DNA from: Fistulifera solaris
Lineage: Eukaryota > Bacillariophyta > Bacillariophyceae > Naviculales > Stauroneidaceae
Reading direction: 5' to 3'
DNA length: 64,000 nucleotides
Assembly: GCA_030295235.1 (NCBI GenBank)
Contig: AP026133.1
Span: forward strand, 434,001-498,000
Under the pieces are notes generated by a model. The model saw only the letters and a list, made by a program, of their open reading frames with translations, searched no databases and was not told where the DNA came from. This document shows positions 24,801-37,590 of the stretch, in pieces (the stretch's first letter is position 1; each line of letters starts with the position of its first letter). Made by a program: the position numbers and the translations under genes.

Positions 24801-27800
24801 AGCAGGGAACGAGTGGGCGCTATTCGGGTACCCCCGACATCGTTCTTCGCTCTTAATTGGTCAAGAAGAACCCTAGCCTCGGATAAATCCCCATAGTATG
24901 CCTCTTCAATGTTAACACAAACTCCTAGCTTCTCTTCGATTTCACTCTTCACGCATTCCTTCTCCTCCAGCGACCTCAAGCGCTCAGCAAGTAACATGTA
25001 TCCTTGTTGTGCAAGTTCAGACTTGGAAGAACAACCTCGTCCAGCCCAGCGAAGCAGATCACGAGGAGTAATTAAGCTGTCCCTGCCAAGAAATACACCG
25101 CTGCTCCCTCTTCGTTGACGCAAACCTTCCATCACGGCGACGAGTTGTTTTGCGTGAGATAGAGGAGCCGAACACCTAAGATGCAATATATTCACCATTT
25201 CATGGCTGGGTATGTCCGGAACAAACATCTCCACAAAACGGTTGCGAAATGCTCTTGACAAAGGCTTTCTTCCGCCATATGCTCCGCTTGGATTCTGAGT
25301 AGCAAATAAACGGAAACGCGGGTGCGCTTTCACGGTTTCGTTGATTTCCGAAAGATAAAGCTCCCTGTTATCGTCAAGAAGGCGATTCAGGGCTTCCAAA
25401 ATGTCACTAGGCGCTAGATTTAATTCATCCAGAATAACCCAATCACCTCTTCGTAAAGCCCGCACAAGAAGCCCATCCTGAAATGTTAAAGATCCATTTG
25501 CATCAGCGGTGAAACCACCCGTATACTCCTGGATATCAGTGTGCTCATGATTATTTATGCGCACGACTCGGTGACCGCATCTGGCAGCAATATATTCAAC
25601 AATTGTTGTCTTTCCCGCCGAGGTAGGTCCTTCTAGCAGGATGGGCCATGGGCCTGCGGCAATGGATGCTGTCAATCTACACAGATTTTTCTCAGTACTG
25701 GGAGTTAAAATGAATTTCGACCGCGGTTCAGGTATAGTCTCGCTGGACCAGTCAATCGGGTCAAGCGGGCCTTTCTCGATCCAGAACGGTTTGATCAGCA
25801 AGTACTCGGAACCTTCGTTACCACTTGGACGCCTCCCAGGATGTTGCATCTCTTTTGATCCAAGACCTTTTCCTAAATTTGACATTATGGCTTTCTTAAC
25901 AATTTTTGACGACTTTTCGTCAAGCACGCCCCGAAAAGCAAGTGTAAAACCTTCTACTAAGGCTCTTTGCAACGACAAATGTTGCTTAAGCACAAGACTT
26001 TTCGCAGCAGATAGCGCACGCGTCAGACTTCTCAGTGTATAGCGCGGTCGCTGACCATTACCATCAGCGAGCGAAGTCTGGGAAAGTGCACGGCATTCCA
26101 AGTATGTATCTACACAAGCAATGACTGATTCTACGTGATGAGGCTCTCTCTCGCTTGCCGGTAGAGCACCAATCAGGTATCGTCCCGCTACTTTTCTAAG
26201 TTCAAGTGGATCAATTAGCTCATCCACGTAAAGTTCAGTAAAACGCGATCGTACATTTGCGTTCAAATCTCTTTTCCCAGTATCTGTAGCTGGATTCATG
26301 GCCGCGAACAGTCGAAATTCGGGGTGTCGGGAAAGTGCGACGGAATCACCACGTTCTGTCAGCGTAATACTACTGTTGGAATCGTCTAAAAGCCCACACA
26401 GCCTCTGGAGAGTTTCCGACGAAGCTAAATTGATTTCATCAAGCAAGACCCATGAGCCGCATCGTATAGCATCCACTAAAGCACCTTCCGTAAACACAAA
26501 AGCAAAGCCAGAGTCGCACGCTAAACGTTGCTGCTCGAAACGATCAGCCATACTCTTAAATCGATTCCACGACTCATGAGAACTTTTATCGCTTGTTCCT
26601 TCTTTGTGCTTTTCTTCCAACTTTTCCAAACCTTGCGCTGCTGCACGGCGAAAGCACTGCGATAACTTCTTCCACTGCTTTTTTCTCAAGGCTGAAGTAG
26701 TAAAATCAAGAAAGCTAGCATTCTGTTTTCGTGAAAAAGTGAAAGTGAAGAGGTCTACAAAGTGTTGATGGACGAGCCGAGCCACGTGTTCGATCTCGAG
26801 AGGCCGAAAACCACCCAACAAATCAGTCGAATCAGTTTGAAGTGATAAGTTTTGAACGATCAACTCACGTCCGCAAAGGCTCGCCAGATGTTGCAATACT
26901 GTCGTTTTACCGCAACCAGTTTCTCCTACCAGTAGCGTGGGCTCATTTTGGCGGACGCAGACAGCAATCGATTCCATAAGACGTAACGAGTTTTGAGTTT
27001 GAGCAAAGGTAGCAGTCTCTTTGCGATTTAAAGCCTGGAAGTTAGAAATATGTATTCTGCATCTGCCCATCTCTGTAGCGTTCGGATGCAAAATAATCTC
27101 GGGCCCTCTGAGATTTACATAGCTTGTGGCGAGTTCCGCAGATATTCCCCACATCGGTGCAGCGATACTCCGTACGAAGTTAGCTCTTTCATGAGAGTCA
27201 GGACAGGCTGCTATAAAAACATCAAACGTTTCCCCCAGACAAAGAGTGCGTTGGCCTTCAGTGATATACTGCGCGTTGGCCTCAAATATAATAGTCTGCT
27301 TGATACGCGCCAGCAGTTTAAAAAGATCCCTGACACTTGGTGTGCGTCCGGACCATTTCAACATCTTACGGTCAAGCCCCTCCCCTTTCCGCCCACTTGG
27401 ATCCATGGAGCAAAATACTTTCAGAGCCGATTGAATGACGATATTTGGTAGCTCCGGATAAAGCCCAAAAGCGACCTCTTGGAGTTCATTCGAAGTAAGT
27501 GGGTCTACCTCCACCTTTGCCAATATGCTGGAAACATTACACGTCCTTTCCCTGCCTTATTTGTAAGCGTAGCGAAAAGCCGAAAGCGAGGATGACATCG
27601 CTCCAGTTGCCCATTTCCTAAAGGCAGCAAGCCGTCCTTAAGTAACTGAACTAACGAAGCCTGAATTTCGGAAGGAACCGTATCCAAATCTTCAAACAAC
27701 ACCCATCGACCCTCCCGTACAGCCCGTGTCAATGCCCCCGGACGCCATTCGAATTGCCCAGGAATATCAGTAGCAGTATAGGTTCCAATTAGTGTTTTTG

Positions 27801-29001
27801 TATCCGTTTCTTCGTCGACGTGAAGTTCTAACAATACATCCTCGTTACTCCCGCCAAAAAGTCGAGCTACCTCGCGCACCAAACTGGACTTGCCGGATCC
27901 TTGCTGACCCGTCAAAAGAATGGGATAGGGAGCACAAAGCGCTGCTCCGAGACGCGCCAAGTTTTGAGCTGTAGTTTCGGTATGTACAAGGGATGCTGGT
28001 CTCAGCGAAGATATCGATTCTTGGAGGGCATCATGCCTCACAAAAAGAATGCCCCGACCAACCTCTATCAAATAAGGGTGAAGAGGGATATGCTCACGAA
28101 TCAGCTCTGCCGAAGGCATATAAAAGGCCTCATCACCGGTATTGGTCCATAGTATTGTCGTTCGACCCTCCACATAAAGGGATTGCACAACTTCCTCTTC
28201 CCGATCCAGATCCCATGGATGCGGCACCCAAGGAACGAGCTCTTCCTCCACACCACGATCCGCATAAAAATCGGCTTTAACTTGACTAGAAAGCTGAAGA
28301 AGCCACGCCACGGCTCTTACGGTATGCCATTTTGTAGCTGGGTGATTGTCTTCGTCCTCCAAATTCATCCATCCAAATATCGGAGACCAATTCCACAACG
28401 AGGATAGTACTTTGTGATGCCTCATTTGACGACAATAAAAGCGACATAGACGATGTGTAGCTTCAGCAAGCAACCAATTGGGCGTTGATATGTTCGTCAA
28501 CGGACATTGTGGAAAGGTGCGAAACACGTCGGTCACAAGAGGCTCCAAATGAGGAGCGACCGGTAGCCAAATCGAAAAGAGTAGAAAGAGTGATTGGTAT
28601 TCCTCATTGAACGACGTACAAATACGAGCGGCGACATCCATCGCGATCGGAGCCATCGAACGAAGCAAAATGCGGAGATAGTCCACACGGCGCCATTTGT
28701 ACAGGACCTGTTCATCTTCAATTTCGTCGTCTTCGGTCGGCGGGGGATCATTTCGGGACTTCAGCTCTTGTCGCGCCGGCAAATCATCAACCGGAGTTTC
28801 TAACGTGTCGAGATGCGAGGCTTGCAAAAGTAATCTAGCAATCTGCTCTAAATAATCCGAAAGATCTCCCGTTTCGGAGTCCATAGGATCCGAACGAGCA
28901 ACAAGGGCCGCCGCGGAACGAATACGCTGCAGGTACACAAGGATCACATTTGCTGTATCCTCATCGACCGCTTTCGCTTCCTCGTCCGCTGTAACCCCCA
29001 T
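12802..29001 (-). CDS. MDN1: Midasin, giant six-AAA ATPase of 60S ribosome assembly (14 frameshifts)
   Basis: Midasin removes assembly factors from pre-60S particles in nucleolus and nucleoplasm. Six Walker A motifs are present in order: GQQGSGKSS (near 27900), GETGCGKTT (26920), GPTSAGKTT (25625), GDTGCGKTT (24660), GSPGVGKTT (23330) and GNSTVGKTS (22385). A long helical linker follows (21-15.6 kb), then an Asp/Glu-rich region (15.4-13.9 kb) and a C-terminal MIDAS domain with DDSES (near 13400) and LISDGR. The only intron found is 24738-24666, which splits the AAA4 P-loop. ATG 29001 is the first in-frame ATG. Single-base slips occur near 27535-27555 and in the homopolymers at 24045, 22956, 21627, 21148, 20691, 19857, 19563, 18962, 15889, 15592, 15113, 14260 and 13925. 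Nine missing and five extra bases give 5376 codons, within the family range. Confidence 0.95.
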
Positions 29002-29620
29002 TCTTTCGTCTCTGTAAAGGAACGTAGTTTTTTCGGTGAACAAGTATATTTCCTTACAATAAATGATAGTGGTGTTTTCGTTCCATCATTTTTCGATGAA
29101 GAATTTTTGCTGGCTCTGGCGAGAAAGTCAACCGACACCCGCACAGACGGGTATCCATTTTCTATTTTCTATTGGAGTTTCCGGGACCCGGGACTGAACA
29201 ACATCTGATTACTGGTATCTGAGGAGTCGGAAATGAAAAATAATCCGGAGTAGGTTCATAGAACCCCCCCGACTCACCTTGATTTTAGTCCTGGGAACTT
29301 ATATTATTATTTCTTCTAAAAACGTATTTTGTATTTGATGTTGAAAAAATTTATTCATCAACGACATCGTCACCACCATTGAATGGCCGACGCTTTTTAC
29401 TGGGTCTAGTTATGAGACAAACAAGTACTATTCCCATGTTTATCAACATACCTTTCTACTTGTACATTGTTCTGATTCAAAAGCCGTGCCTATGAGTATC
29501 TAATTGGTTACCAGGAACACAACGATGCGCACATGTCAAAGATGAAGGGGGTAATGTTAGAGAACTGATGGCAAAGTTGTTGGTTGCTCACATTTAAAAA
29601 TGAATTCCTGTGTTTCATGT
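29002..29620. other. Intergenic, MDN1 5' flank
   Basis: No supported gene. The region is AT-rich in its middle part and includes a run of seven C at 29264-29270. Both neighbours lie on the minus strand, so it should hold the MDN1 promoter and the 3' flank of the thioredoxin-like gene. Confidence 0.4.
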
Positions 29621-30199
29621 CTATTTCTCCAAGAGAGCCTTCCACTTGTCCATCACCTTCTCTGGAGTGTCAACATGTCGAACACAATCATTGACGCCGT
29701 CGGTGGTAAGGACTCGACCGGACGCCTGATCGAGAAGAATCAGAGTCGGAACCCCAAACTGTCGATCTTCGACGCCGACTTCCTGTCGTTCCACCCCCGC
29801 ACATGTCTTGAAATGACGCTTCAAAGCGGATCGCTCCAAACCATTTTCGTAAGGGATTGCTTGAAAAACGGAATGATTGCAGCTTTTCATCATTTCTTCG
29901 GCACTGCGATCGCTGCTGACGTAGTACACCGAAAGATTGGATACATCGTTGGCTTTAGCCGCCTGGACCACCGCTTCCACCTTGGGCACATCCTTTTGAC
30001 AATCCGGGCACCAACCAGCGGAGAAGAGCAAACCCACAATTTTGACAGGTTTCTGTCTTTCAGAAAACTCCGTCAACGAAGGAAATCGATTGATTAAACT
30101 TTGAACGGACAAGGTTTCGACGCTGAAAGCAGCCGTACGCTTCATGGCCAGGGCGATTGCAGCAGTGCCAGAGAAAAGCAGTGCATCCATTCTTTTCAT
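29621..30199 (-). CDS. Thioredoxin-fold protein with WCPDC active site
   Basis: From ATG 30199 the protein has about 192 residues. LLFSAGWCPDCQKDVPKVEA contains a two-cysteine CxxC site of nucleoredoxin/tryparedoxin type, followed by FGVPTLILLDQASGRVL with the cis-proline of the fold. The N-terminus (MKRMDALLFSGTAAIALAMK, then RTAAFSV) could be a signal peptide with an AAF plastid-like site, but this is weaker than the FAP motifs elsewhere in the window. The frame extends upstream to a GTG at 30307 without another ATG, so 30199 is preferred. It probably acts as a disulfide reductase or peroxide-linked redox protein; partner unknown. Confidence 0.75.
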   Translation of the reverse strand: MKRMDALLFSGTAAIALAMKRTAAFSVETLSVQSLINRFPSLTEFSERQKPVKIVGLLFSAGWCPDCQKDVPKVEAVVQAAKANDVSNLSVYYVSSDRSAEEMMKSCNHSVFQAIPYENGLERSALKRHFKTCAGVERQEVGVEDRQFGVPTLILLDQASGRVLTTDGVNDCVRHVDTPEKVMDKWKALLEK

Positions 30200-30782
30200 T
30201 TGATAGTCAATATAACAGCGCAGCAGCGCGGATTCAAACCTAAGAAAAAATGGGGTAAATACAGCAAACAATGAGCTCCGGTTGAAGCGCAACAACTCCC
30301 ATCTCACCCGTAGCTATTCAATCAAAACACTAAACCCGTTAGGACACAGGAAAATGGAAAATTGAACTCGAAATATCCACGTCCAAGTCCAAGTCCAAGT
30401 TCTTTGGAGGTTTCGGAACTAAAAAAAGGCTTTCTTTCCTCTACTATCCTATTTGCATTATCAATAGTATCCACCAATGGCATTACGGCATTACTCACCA
30501 AGAACCCAAACGAACTTCTTATTCAGTACCGTTTCTCATGAAAAGAAAGTACAAAAACGGACACGTTTCAGAAACTACTACTTAAACGATTATAGCAACA
30601 ACACACTATCTCTCGGAATGATGTATACTTCGTAATTGGCACGGATGCCCACGCACGATCTTTTTCGGTGAGGTGAAAAAAAAGGTTGACACAGAAATTC
30701 TTCTCCACTTTCAAGATCCGCAGAAAAAATTGGACACAATCTTTACTTCCAATGCCGGTTTTAGAAGTTAACCTTTAACACC
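30200..30782. other. Divergent intergenic region, thioredoxin-like / NhaC-like
   Basis: No gene seen in 583 bp. It holds both 5' flanks and a short hexamer repeat (GTCCAA, three to four copies, around 30380-30402). Confidence 0.4.
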
Positions 30783-33498
30783 ATGAAGATACTTTCCGCG
30801 TGGCTTTTCGCCGGGCTATTCGCACCCTGTAGTGCGTACGACTACGTCCTTATAGGGTGAGTTGACTTTCAGCCATTGTTCGTTATCTCGTCCTTCGTTT
30901 TGTTTGACTCACCTTTCAACGCTCACCCATCGACGCAGAGCGGGCGAAATTGAACTGATCGACAAAGAAACATCCATCCCTGGAATTAAAACGATCTTCA
31001 AGGACAAACCGGCCCTGGTTTCTGTCAGCGGCATAGAATGGGAAGCAAGCGAGACGCCCACAAATACTTTGAGCTTGAACTGGGTGACGCTCGTCGACGG
31101 AGAAATCGTCACGAGTGGCTCCGTCGATTTGGACAGTTCTTCGCGAGAACTGCTCACCAGTGTCGATGCTGGTGAAGTTATCATCAGTGATAGAGGGCGT
31201 TCGACCGTTGAAGTGCGTCTGCAGGTGGACAATTCGTCGGCGAGCACGACCGCGGAGTTTCAAGTCTTTGGTGCAGGTGCCGCCATTGCGCCTCTCTTGA
31301 TCATCTTGTTCTTGGCCATGACAACCAAAATGGTAAGTGAAACGATGAAGGAAAATAAATTTAAGATTACCTTCTCCTCACCGCCATATAGGTGGAGTTT
31401 TCGCTATTTACAGGAGTATTCGTGGGTGCATGCATGATCGCCGGAAACATCAACGATGGCTTCAAGTCGACTCTAGACACATATATCCTCGGAGCCATCA
31501 ATGATGAAGGACACGTTTTTGTTGTGCTTTTCACGCTCTTCTTGAGTGGAATGGTTGGCATGATGCAAAGGTCAGGTGGTATGCTCGGCTTTACCAGAGA
31601 TGTCAGTCGTTTTGCGACGACGCCGCGCCTGGGACAAGCAGCCTGTTTTGCGGTTGGCTGCTTCATTTTCTTTGACGATTATGCCAACTGCTTGCTGGCA
31701 GGAGAAACGATGCGCCCTCTTCTTGACCTGCTAAGTGTTTCGCGAGAGAAGCTTGCCTTTCTCGTCGACGCAACGGCCGCTCCTGTGGCGAGTATCTCGC
31801 CCGTATCGAGTTGGGTGGGTTTTGAAGTCGACCTCATTCAACAAGAAATTGACAAAATCATTGAAATTGAAAGCATCCGACAAGGTGTTGACAATCCGGT
31901 AAGTGCACACACATAGCTCGAGAATCTTTAGTCAATCATACACTCACATATCGACCCATTCGCAGGAAATCAGCATCAAGACTTCTGGTTTCGCAGTTTT
32001 CTTTCAAAGTATCAAGTATCGCTACTATGTAAGTGCATGGGAATTCGACGGTCGAAGGCGTGATCTTCGAAATCCTAACACATAGCACTTTCGTCTTTCG
32101 ATAGCCTATCCACATGATCATCTTTATCGTTGTTATGATATACTCAAACCGCGACTTTGGCACGATGTTGATCGCGGAACGTAAGGCACGTGTCTACCAA
32201 CGAAAGGATGGAGGCGATGGAAAAGGTAGAGCAAGCGAACTCGAGGAAAAGGCAGAGAACCAGCCCAAAGATGACACTCCGCTTCGTTCTTGGAATATGC
32301 TCTTGCCAGTTTTCCTTTTGATATTCTTCATTTTTTATTTGCTGGTCAAGAGCGGTGAAGTCGAGGGAGAAGACCAGACCATCATGGACAAAATTGAGGT
32401 TTCAGATAGCTATGTGGCTCTCTTGTGGGGCACCATGGCAGCAGCCATGTGTACTCTTCTTGTTTATCTGGTTCAAATAGTCAAGGATGGAGAATTCGTT
32501 CTTCCTACCACAGTACTCTCGGAAATGATGTCCAACGTGTTGAACAGAGACACCGATGACGACGGAGTTTCAAAGACTCGCCCACTAATGAGTGTGAACG
32601 ATTCCATCGAAGCCTTTTTATTCGGAATGGGGCGAATTTGTAAGTCATCGCGTGTCATGACTTTGTTCTGGCTGAATGAATCTAACGCGTCCATTTTTAG
32701 TTCCGGCATTGATTGTGCTGACCTTAGCTTGGGCCTCCGGAGCAATCATGGTCGCTGTCGGTGCAGACCGTCTCTTTTCAGCAATTATCACGAACGGGAT
32801 AGAAGCGAAATGGCTCCCTACTCTCTCCTTCGTGATTTCTTTGTTCATGGCGTTAGCGACTGGTAAGATCGTTTTCAATAAAACTTAGTTTACTGACCTA
32901 CCATTGCTTGCGAACTCATCGTTGCATCTCATTTGCAGGTACATCATGGGGTACCATGAGCATTCTCTTCCCTCTCATCTTGATTCCAACATACGATGCT
33001 GCGAATGGCGACGAAACCATTTTCTACGCTGTCACGGCTGGCGTCCTCAGCGGTAGCGTCGCTGGCGACCACGTTAGTCCCATTTCAGACACGACCGTGC
33101 TAAGTGCACTAGCGTGCGACTGCGACCTTTTGGCTCACGTGAGCACTCAAGCTCCCTACGCTGCTTTTGTAAGCGTGATAGCCATATTGCTGGGTACAAT
33201 TCCAATCGGTTTTGATGCATTCCCTAACATCGTTGGACTATTGCTGGGTTGGGGTGTAACCATTGCATTCATTTACTTGGTGTGCGTTCCAGTCATCAGT
33301 GAAACTGGAAAGTATGATATTCTGACTGAGCTGTATTTCAAGATTCGTGGTGGTGACGACTCGCCGCTCGCAATTCTTAAGGAAGACACAGCAAAAGCCT
33401 TTTCCGGCGAGCTGGTTATAAAAGAAAAGAATTTGGAGAGCTCAGGCAGCGAAGACGAAGAGGATCCAATTCTCAAGGATTTGGACGATGAATCCTAA
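30783..33498 (+). CDS. NhaC-type Na+/H+ antiporter, seven exons
   Basis: Exons are 30783-30856, 30939-31332, 31392-31898, 31966-32028, 32105-32639, 32701-32862 and 32939-33498. All introns are GT-AG, and the joined frame is 764 codons with no slip. The start gives a signal peptide (MKILSAWLFAGLFAPCSA). A beta-rich lumenal domain of about 130 residues precedes the first transmembrane segment (APLLIILFLAM). Many membrane helices follow. The family core is in exon 7: SGSVAGDHVSPISDTTVLSA and LLAHVSTQAPYA. The C-terminus is acidic and cytosolic-looking. NhaC proteins exchange Na+ for H+; a marine alga would use it for salt and pH balance. The membrane in which it sits is not shown by the sequence. 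Confidence 0.9.
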
Positions 33499-33746
33499 GG
33501 TTTTTGGCCGCGAAAATCGTTCGATGCGTCTTTTCTGAGCCATGCCAGGCGATAGTATGCATTCTGTGTTTGTTTATATTGATTTGTCGTAACTTTTATA
33601 TAAATGAGTAATGTGTTATTTGGATACGCAATGACGAATGACGTAATAGAGAGGAAGCATTAGCACAGAAATATGAGACGTCCGACATCAGTACTAAGTA
33701 CATGAAAGATAGATCTAACAAATGTAGAAGGCCAAAAGTATAAAAA

Positions 33747-36128
33747 CTAGAAACTGACATGAGCCAGAAGAAAGATACCGGTCATCGACAAAAGGGAAAC
33801 GGTGATAATTTTTCCAGATGAGGCCTCAAGTACACTACAGAGATTTTCGGAACAATCCACCGTCTCTGAAACGTCTCCTTCACATGGCAATCCACCATTA
33901 GCAGGAGCAGGATTATTGCACGCTCTAAAACGAGTCATGGTACCTCTGCAACAAGTAGTATAAGCTCCCCATTCTTAAATCGCGAGAATGAGTTTCAGAT
34001 CAATAAAAATAAATCCAATTGAATCAACTTCACTTACCGCTCCAACCTCCGTCAACAGGTTCAATCACCTGCTGCAAGCAGGTCGTCACAGTCCAATCAA
34101 AATGCTCGTTGCAACAATCCTCGGGGTTCGAGTACTGCTCGGTCAATGATGCGCCCTGTGGCGGTGCTTCCGGATCCGTAACACGCACGCAAATCTGGCG
34201 GTTGTAATTGGGCGAGAAAAAAGATGTGCAAGTATCCTCGGAGCAGGTTTGAGTCTCCTCTGCTTCTCCTTCACAGTCTGAGGACGCTTTTAAGCATTCA
34301 CGAGTTCGTGATTGTTTGCGGTCGCAACACTCGCCAAATTCCGACCATTCCGACCAACCGCCATTCTCACATGTATCACTCGTACACGCCTGTATAATGC
34401 GATCACTGCCTTCGCATTCTTCACCACCATTAGCAGGAGCAGGGTTCGTACAAGTACGTGTCATTAATTGTTCGAGATCACAACAGGGCCCAGCGCTCGA
34501 CCATTCCGACCATCCTCCATTGATTGGAGGATTCGCACCAGCGCTAATACAACTTTGTAATGCAAAATCAAAGTTGTCGTTGCAACAGTCATCATAGTCG
34601 TTGTAAGCCAAATTGGGATCCACTCCCACGGGAGGCCTTCCTGTGAGAACGCACGTTGTTGTCGAGTAGTCGGGATAATACTTGATCACACAAACATCTG
34701 GCGAGCAAGCAGTTTCTTGTGTTGCCTCCCCAATGCAACCACGACCTGAGTTAATATCCGGTGAAGCGAGACACTCTCGCGTTTGTCTCTGTTTCCCTTC
34801 ACAGCACTCATCTAATTCACTCCACTCAGACCATCCCGCATTAGGACAGTCGACCGGGAAACAAGCGACGGACCGCAACGATTCTCCCACACACTCCGCT
34901 CCATTGCCCGCCGGTTGCGGATTGGTGCAGGATCGATTTTCTAACCGCAATTCATCGCAACAAGGCCGACTTGTGTCCCAGTCACTCCAATTTCCATCAA
35001 TGTCTCCACAGCCCGACGACACTGTACAGGTACCCGCGTCATCTTTACAATATCCCTCGGAGCAAGTACACGAACACGAGGCATAATCAAAGTCTCCGAA
35101 TACGCAATCGGCCGGAATGGGAGTATAACACGCGCCTTGTTCACACTGAGAACGGTAAAGATTGGTGGTCACCGGGGCACGCAGGTACTCAATCACGTCC
35201 GAAATGGTGACAAAGAAGACATCACTGTACGCTGCATTCGTGTCTTCAATAAATCTCTTTAATTGAAAATTGTTGTTGACCATCCAGTTCCATGTCACAG
35301 CAATATGCAACGGAGCCTTGTTGCCCGTGTAACGACGCTGCAAATTCTGATTCAATATTTCGTACACATTTTCCGAACTAAAGTCAATCGGATTCAATAC
35401 CGTGTTGTCCAGTCCATACATGGGACCCATCGGAACCTCCCACAATCCTGGCAACGTCGCATTCAAACAATTGCATCCAATCTCACCATATCCTACTCCG
35501 TCGAACGTAAATGGCCACAGAGTATTGCTCCCCGCACCCGCTTGCGCGTTATCGGGCAGCGCAATGGACGAATCGTACAACAATTGCAAACTATACATAC
35601 TTTGCAAAGTTTCAAACGTATACGCCGTCGGCGGCGCCCGGTATCCCCGCAATTCGTCCGTCCCCAAACCACATCCGGCGAGAAAGGCCAAATTCCCCTG
35701 AATTTCTTCCGGGGGAGGATTGATGGAAGAAGTACCGGCAATCTCGTGTTCACCTTGACGCAAGGCCTGAATCATTTGACAGGTCGTGTCGTTGGTGGGT
35801 GTCACAAAGAAAGTAGCCTTAATGCCACAACCAAATTGATTTCGCACTTCGGTCAATGGACGGAACGCACGCAGAGACGATTCGGACGCCGGGTCGGTCA
35901 TAGAAATGATTACAAACTGCGGAATGTCTGCCAACGCAATGATGTTGGTCAGTGGAGATGTTGAAGCTGCCATATTGTCCTGTTTTGAAATGAGAAAGAA
36001 GTCAAGTTGAGGAAGCCGTCAGCAGTCGAGTGTGCGTGCGACGTTCAGGCATGTGCAAGACGTACCTGTGACCGTGTCAATCTCAAAAGGAAGGACGCTC
36101 CAAGGAGCCGAATTAATTCTAATCTCAT
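33747..36128 (-). CDS. Secreted NodB/chitin-deacetylase-like protein with thrombospondin type 1 repeats
   Basis: Exon 1 (36128-36066) encodes a signal peptide (MRLELIRLLGASFLLRLTRSQ with the next exon starting DN). Intron 1 is 36065-35980, exon 2 is 35979-34038, intron 2 is 34037-33974 and exon 3 is 33973-33747; the total is 743 codons with no slip. The first ~290 residues resemble a polysaccharide deacetylase barrel (CGIKATFFVTP, HEIAGTSS, LRGYRAPPTAY), but the metal-binding Asp/His set is not clearly complete. Several Cys-rich repeats of thrombospondin type 1 style follow (GGWSEWSSAGPCC, GGWSEWSEFGECC; intron 2 splits another). The C-terminus is hydrophobic (ITVSLLSMTGIFLLAHVSF), fitting a GPI signal or membrane anchor. 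A cell-surface carbohydrate role is likely. Confidence 0.8.
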
Positions 36129-36852
36129 TGTTGGCTTTTTTCTTTCTCAACTACTCTAGATGAATCAAGATCCTTCTCCTTCTGTGATGTTGGTTCGATG
36201 ACAGGTTACCAGGTACCGATCATCCATAAAAATAAATGAATGTGGTGTTCGAGCCGCCTGCCATTCTTGTCGTGCAACTTCGTGGAAGCAAGTCTCAGCA
36301 CGAGTATCGACTATTGTGTACATCAGTGGTGCAGAAACCATGCACGCCAGCCTGGAGTTGGTGGCATTTCTCCCCCTTCTTCCTCCATAAATCCACCCGA
36401 AACGTGAATGAAGGATAAGGGCGAACGAATTCGCTCTGCCGCTTACAAAACAGTCCATACTGTGATGTCGCTCCGGTCGTGGGTGAATACAGACAAGAAC
36501 ATGAAAATCAAAGAGGAGAGTGAATCAAGTGGGATTGAGTTATCGAAAAAACGTGTTCTGGTTGATAGTCGAATCCTTGGCATAAGCTTGCCAATTTTCT
36601 ATTTTGTTATCTTATAATGCGTTCCATACAGAGCGTAACCATTCGTATGTCCTCCGATAGCTTGTCAAAACATCTTTCTTCGAAGTAACACCGAGGTGGC
36701 ATTCGATTCCAGAAACCTGAACTGTAAGGTTGCCGCTCGTCGCGATTCAAGGTGTATTTGAGCTTTGAGCTTATCGCTGAGCTAATGATTCTTTCGCTAG
36801 AATCGGTGAATGTCTATATATCGGAGGAGCACCAACCGATAACAAGAACGAA
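36129..36852. other. Intergenic, no gene seen
   Basis: The 724 bp hold only short ORFs without recognisable protein. The left part is the 5' flank of the NodB-like gene and the right part the 3' flank of the C9orf85-like gene. CAGGTACC occurs near 36209. Confidence 0.4.
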
Positions 36853-37590
36853 TCACGTAGCCATATCCGTCGACGAGTCAATCTGCATAATACCTTGTTC
36901 TCGCTGAAGCAACATGTTTTGATAAGCATCTCCCGTCAGTAGCTTATCTGCACCACCCACTGCTTGCAAAAAAGGATCTTCCGTGTCGGACATGTCTTTG
37001 TCACTCTCGTCTAGATCATCATCGTCGTCGTCTTCATCATCATCCTTCTTTTTCTTCTTACGCTTGGCCGCCAAGGCTCTCTCTTCTTGGCGTTCCAACG
37101 TTTTGATTTCGCGCAATTTCAGTTTCCGACCCGTCGGCTCGGGCGTGTCTTCTTCTTGATCGGCGAGACTGCGAATGGCCGGTTCTTTGACACACATGGC
37201 ACACGCCCGGTAGTACGTCCGCGCGGAAGCCGTCACGGCAGTCTCGTCGTCATCTGCCGCAATATCCGGTCGATGGTTGTTCCATTGCTCCAACAAAGCG
37301 AGGGACTGTGGTGACGACCTCGTGCAGGATTCGCAAATGGTATGATAGGCGGCTTTGACGTTGCGGTTTCCACAATGATTGCATTTGGCGGGTGCCGTTA
37401 ATGGCTTGTATTTGCGGTATTGTTTCTTCCATTCGATCTTTTCGTGGCATCGTCGACAAACGTGTTGAATGGGAGAAGCTAGAATGGCGGCAGTTTTCTT
37501 GGACTTGGGATTGTGATGGAATGCAAACTTGTTCTGGTGAACGGGTGCGTGGCCTTTCTTCTTTTTCTTGACGGCTTGGTCCTGCGGCAT
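36853..37590 (-). CDS. C9orf85-like (DUF2039) zinc-binding protein
   Basis: The 245-residue frame has the family N-terminus: HQNKFAFHHNPKSKKT, then CRRCHEKIEWKKQYRKYKPL and CNHCGNRNVKAAYHTICESC. These give four CxxC-type cysteine pairs that could bind zinc. A further CAMC pair lies near residue 133. The C-terminal third is a Lys-rich then Asp-rich low-complexity stretch (KRKKKKKDDDEDDDDDD) that human C9orf85 lacks in this form. The function of the family is not established. The ATG at 37590 is the only good start. No signal peptide is seen, so a nuclear or cytosolic place is expected. Confidence 0.85.
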   Translation of the reverse strand: MPQDQAVKKKKKGHAPVHQNKFAFHHNPKSKKTAAILASPIQHVCRRCHEKIEWKKQYRKYKPLTAPAKCNHCGNRNVKAAYHTICESCTRSSPQSLALLEQWNNHRPDIAADDDETAVTASARTYYRACAMCVKEPAIRSLADQEEDTPEPTGRKLKLREIKTLERQEERALAAKRKKKKKDDDEDDDDDDLDESDKDMSDTEDPFLQAVGGADKLLTGDAYQNMLLQREQGIMQIDSSTDMAT

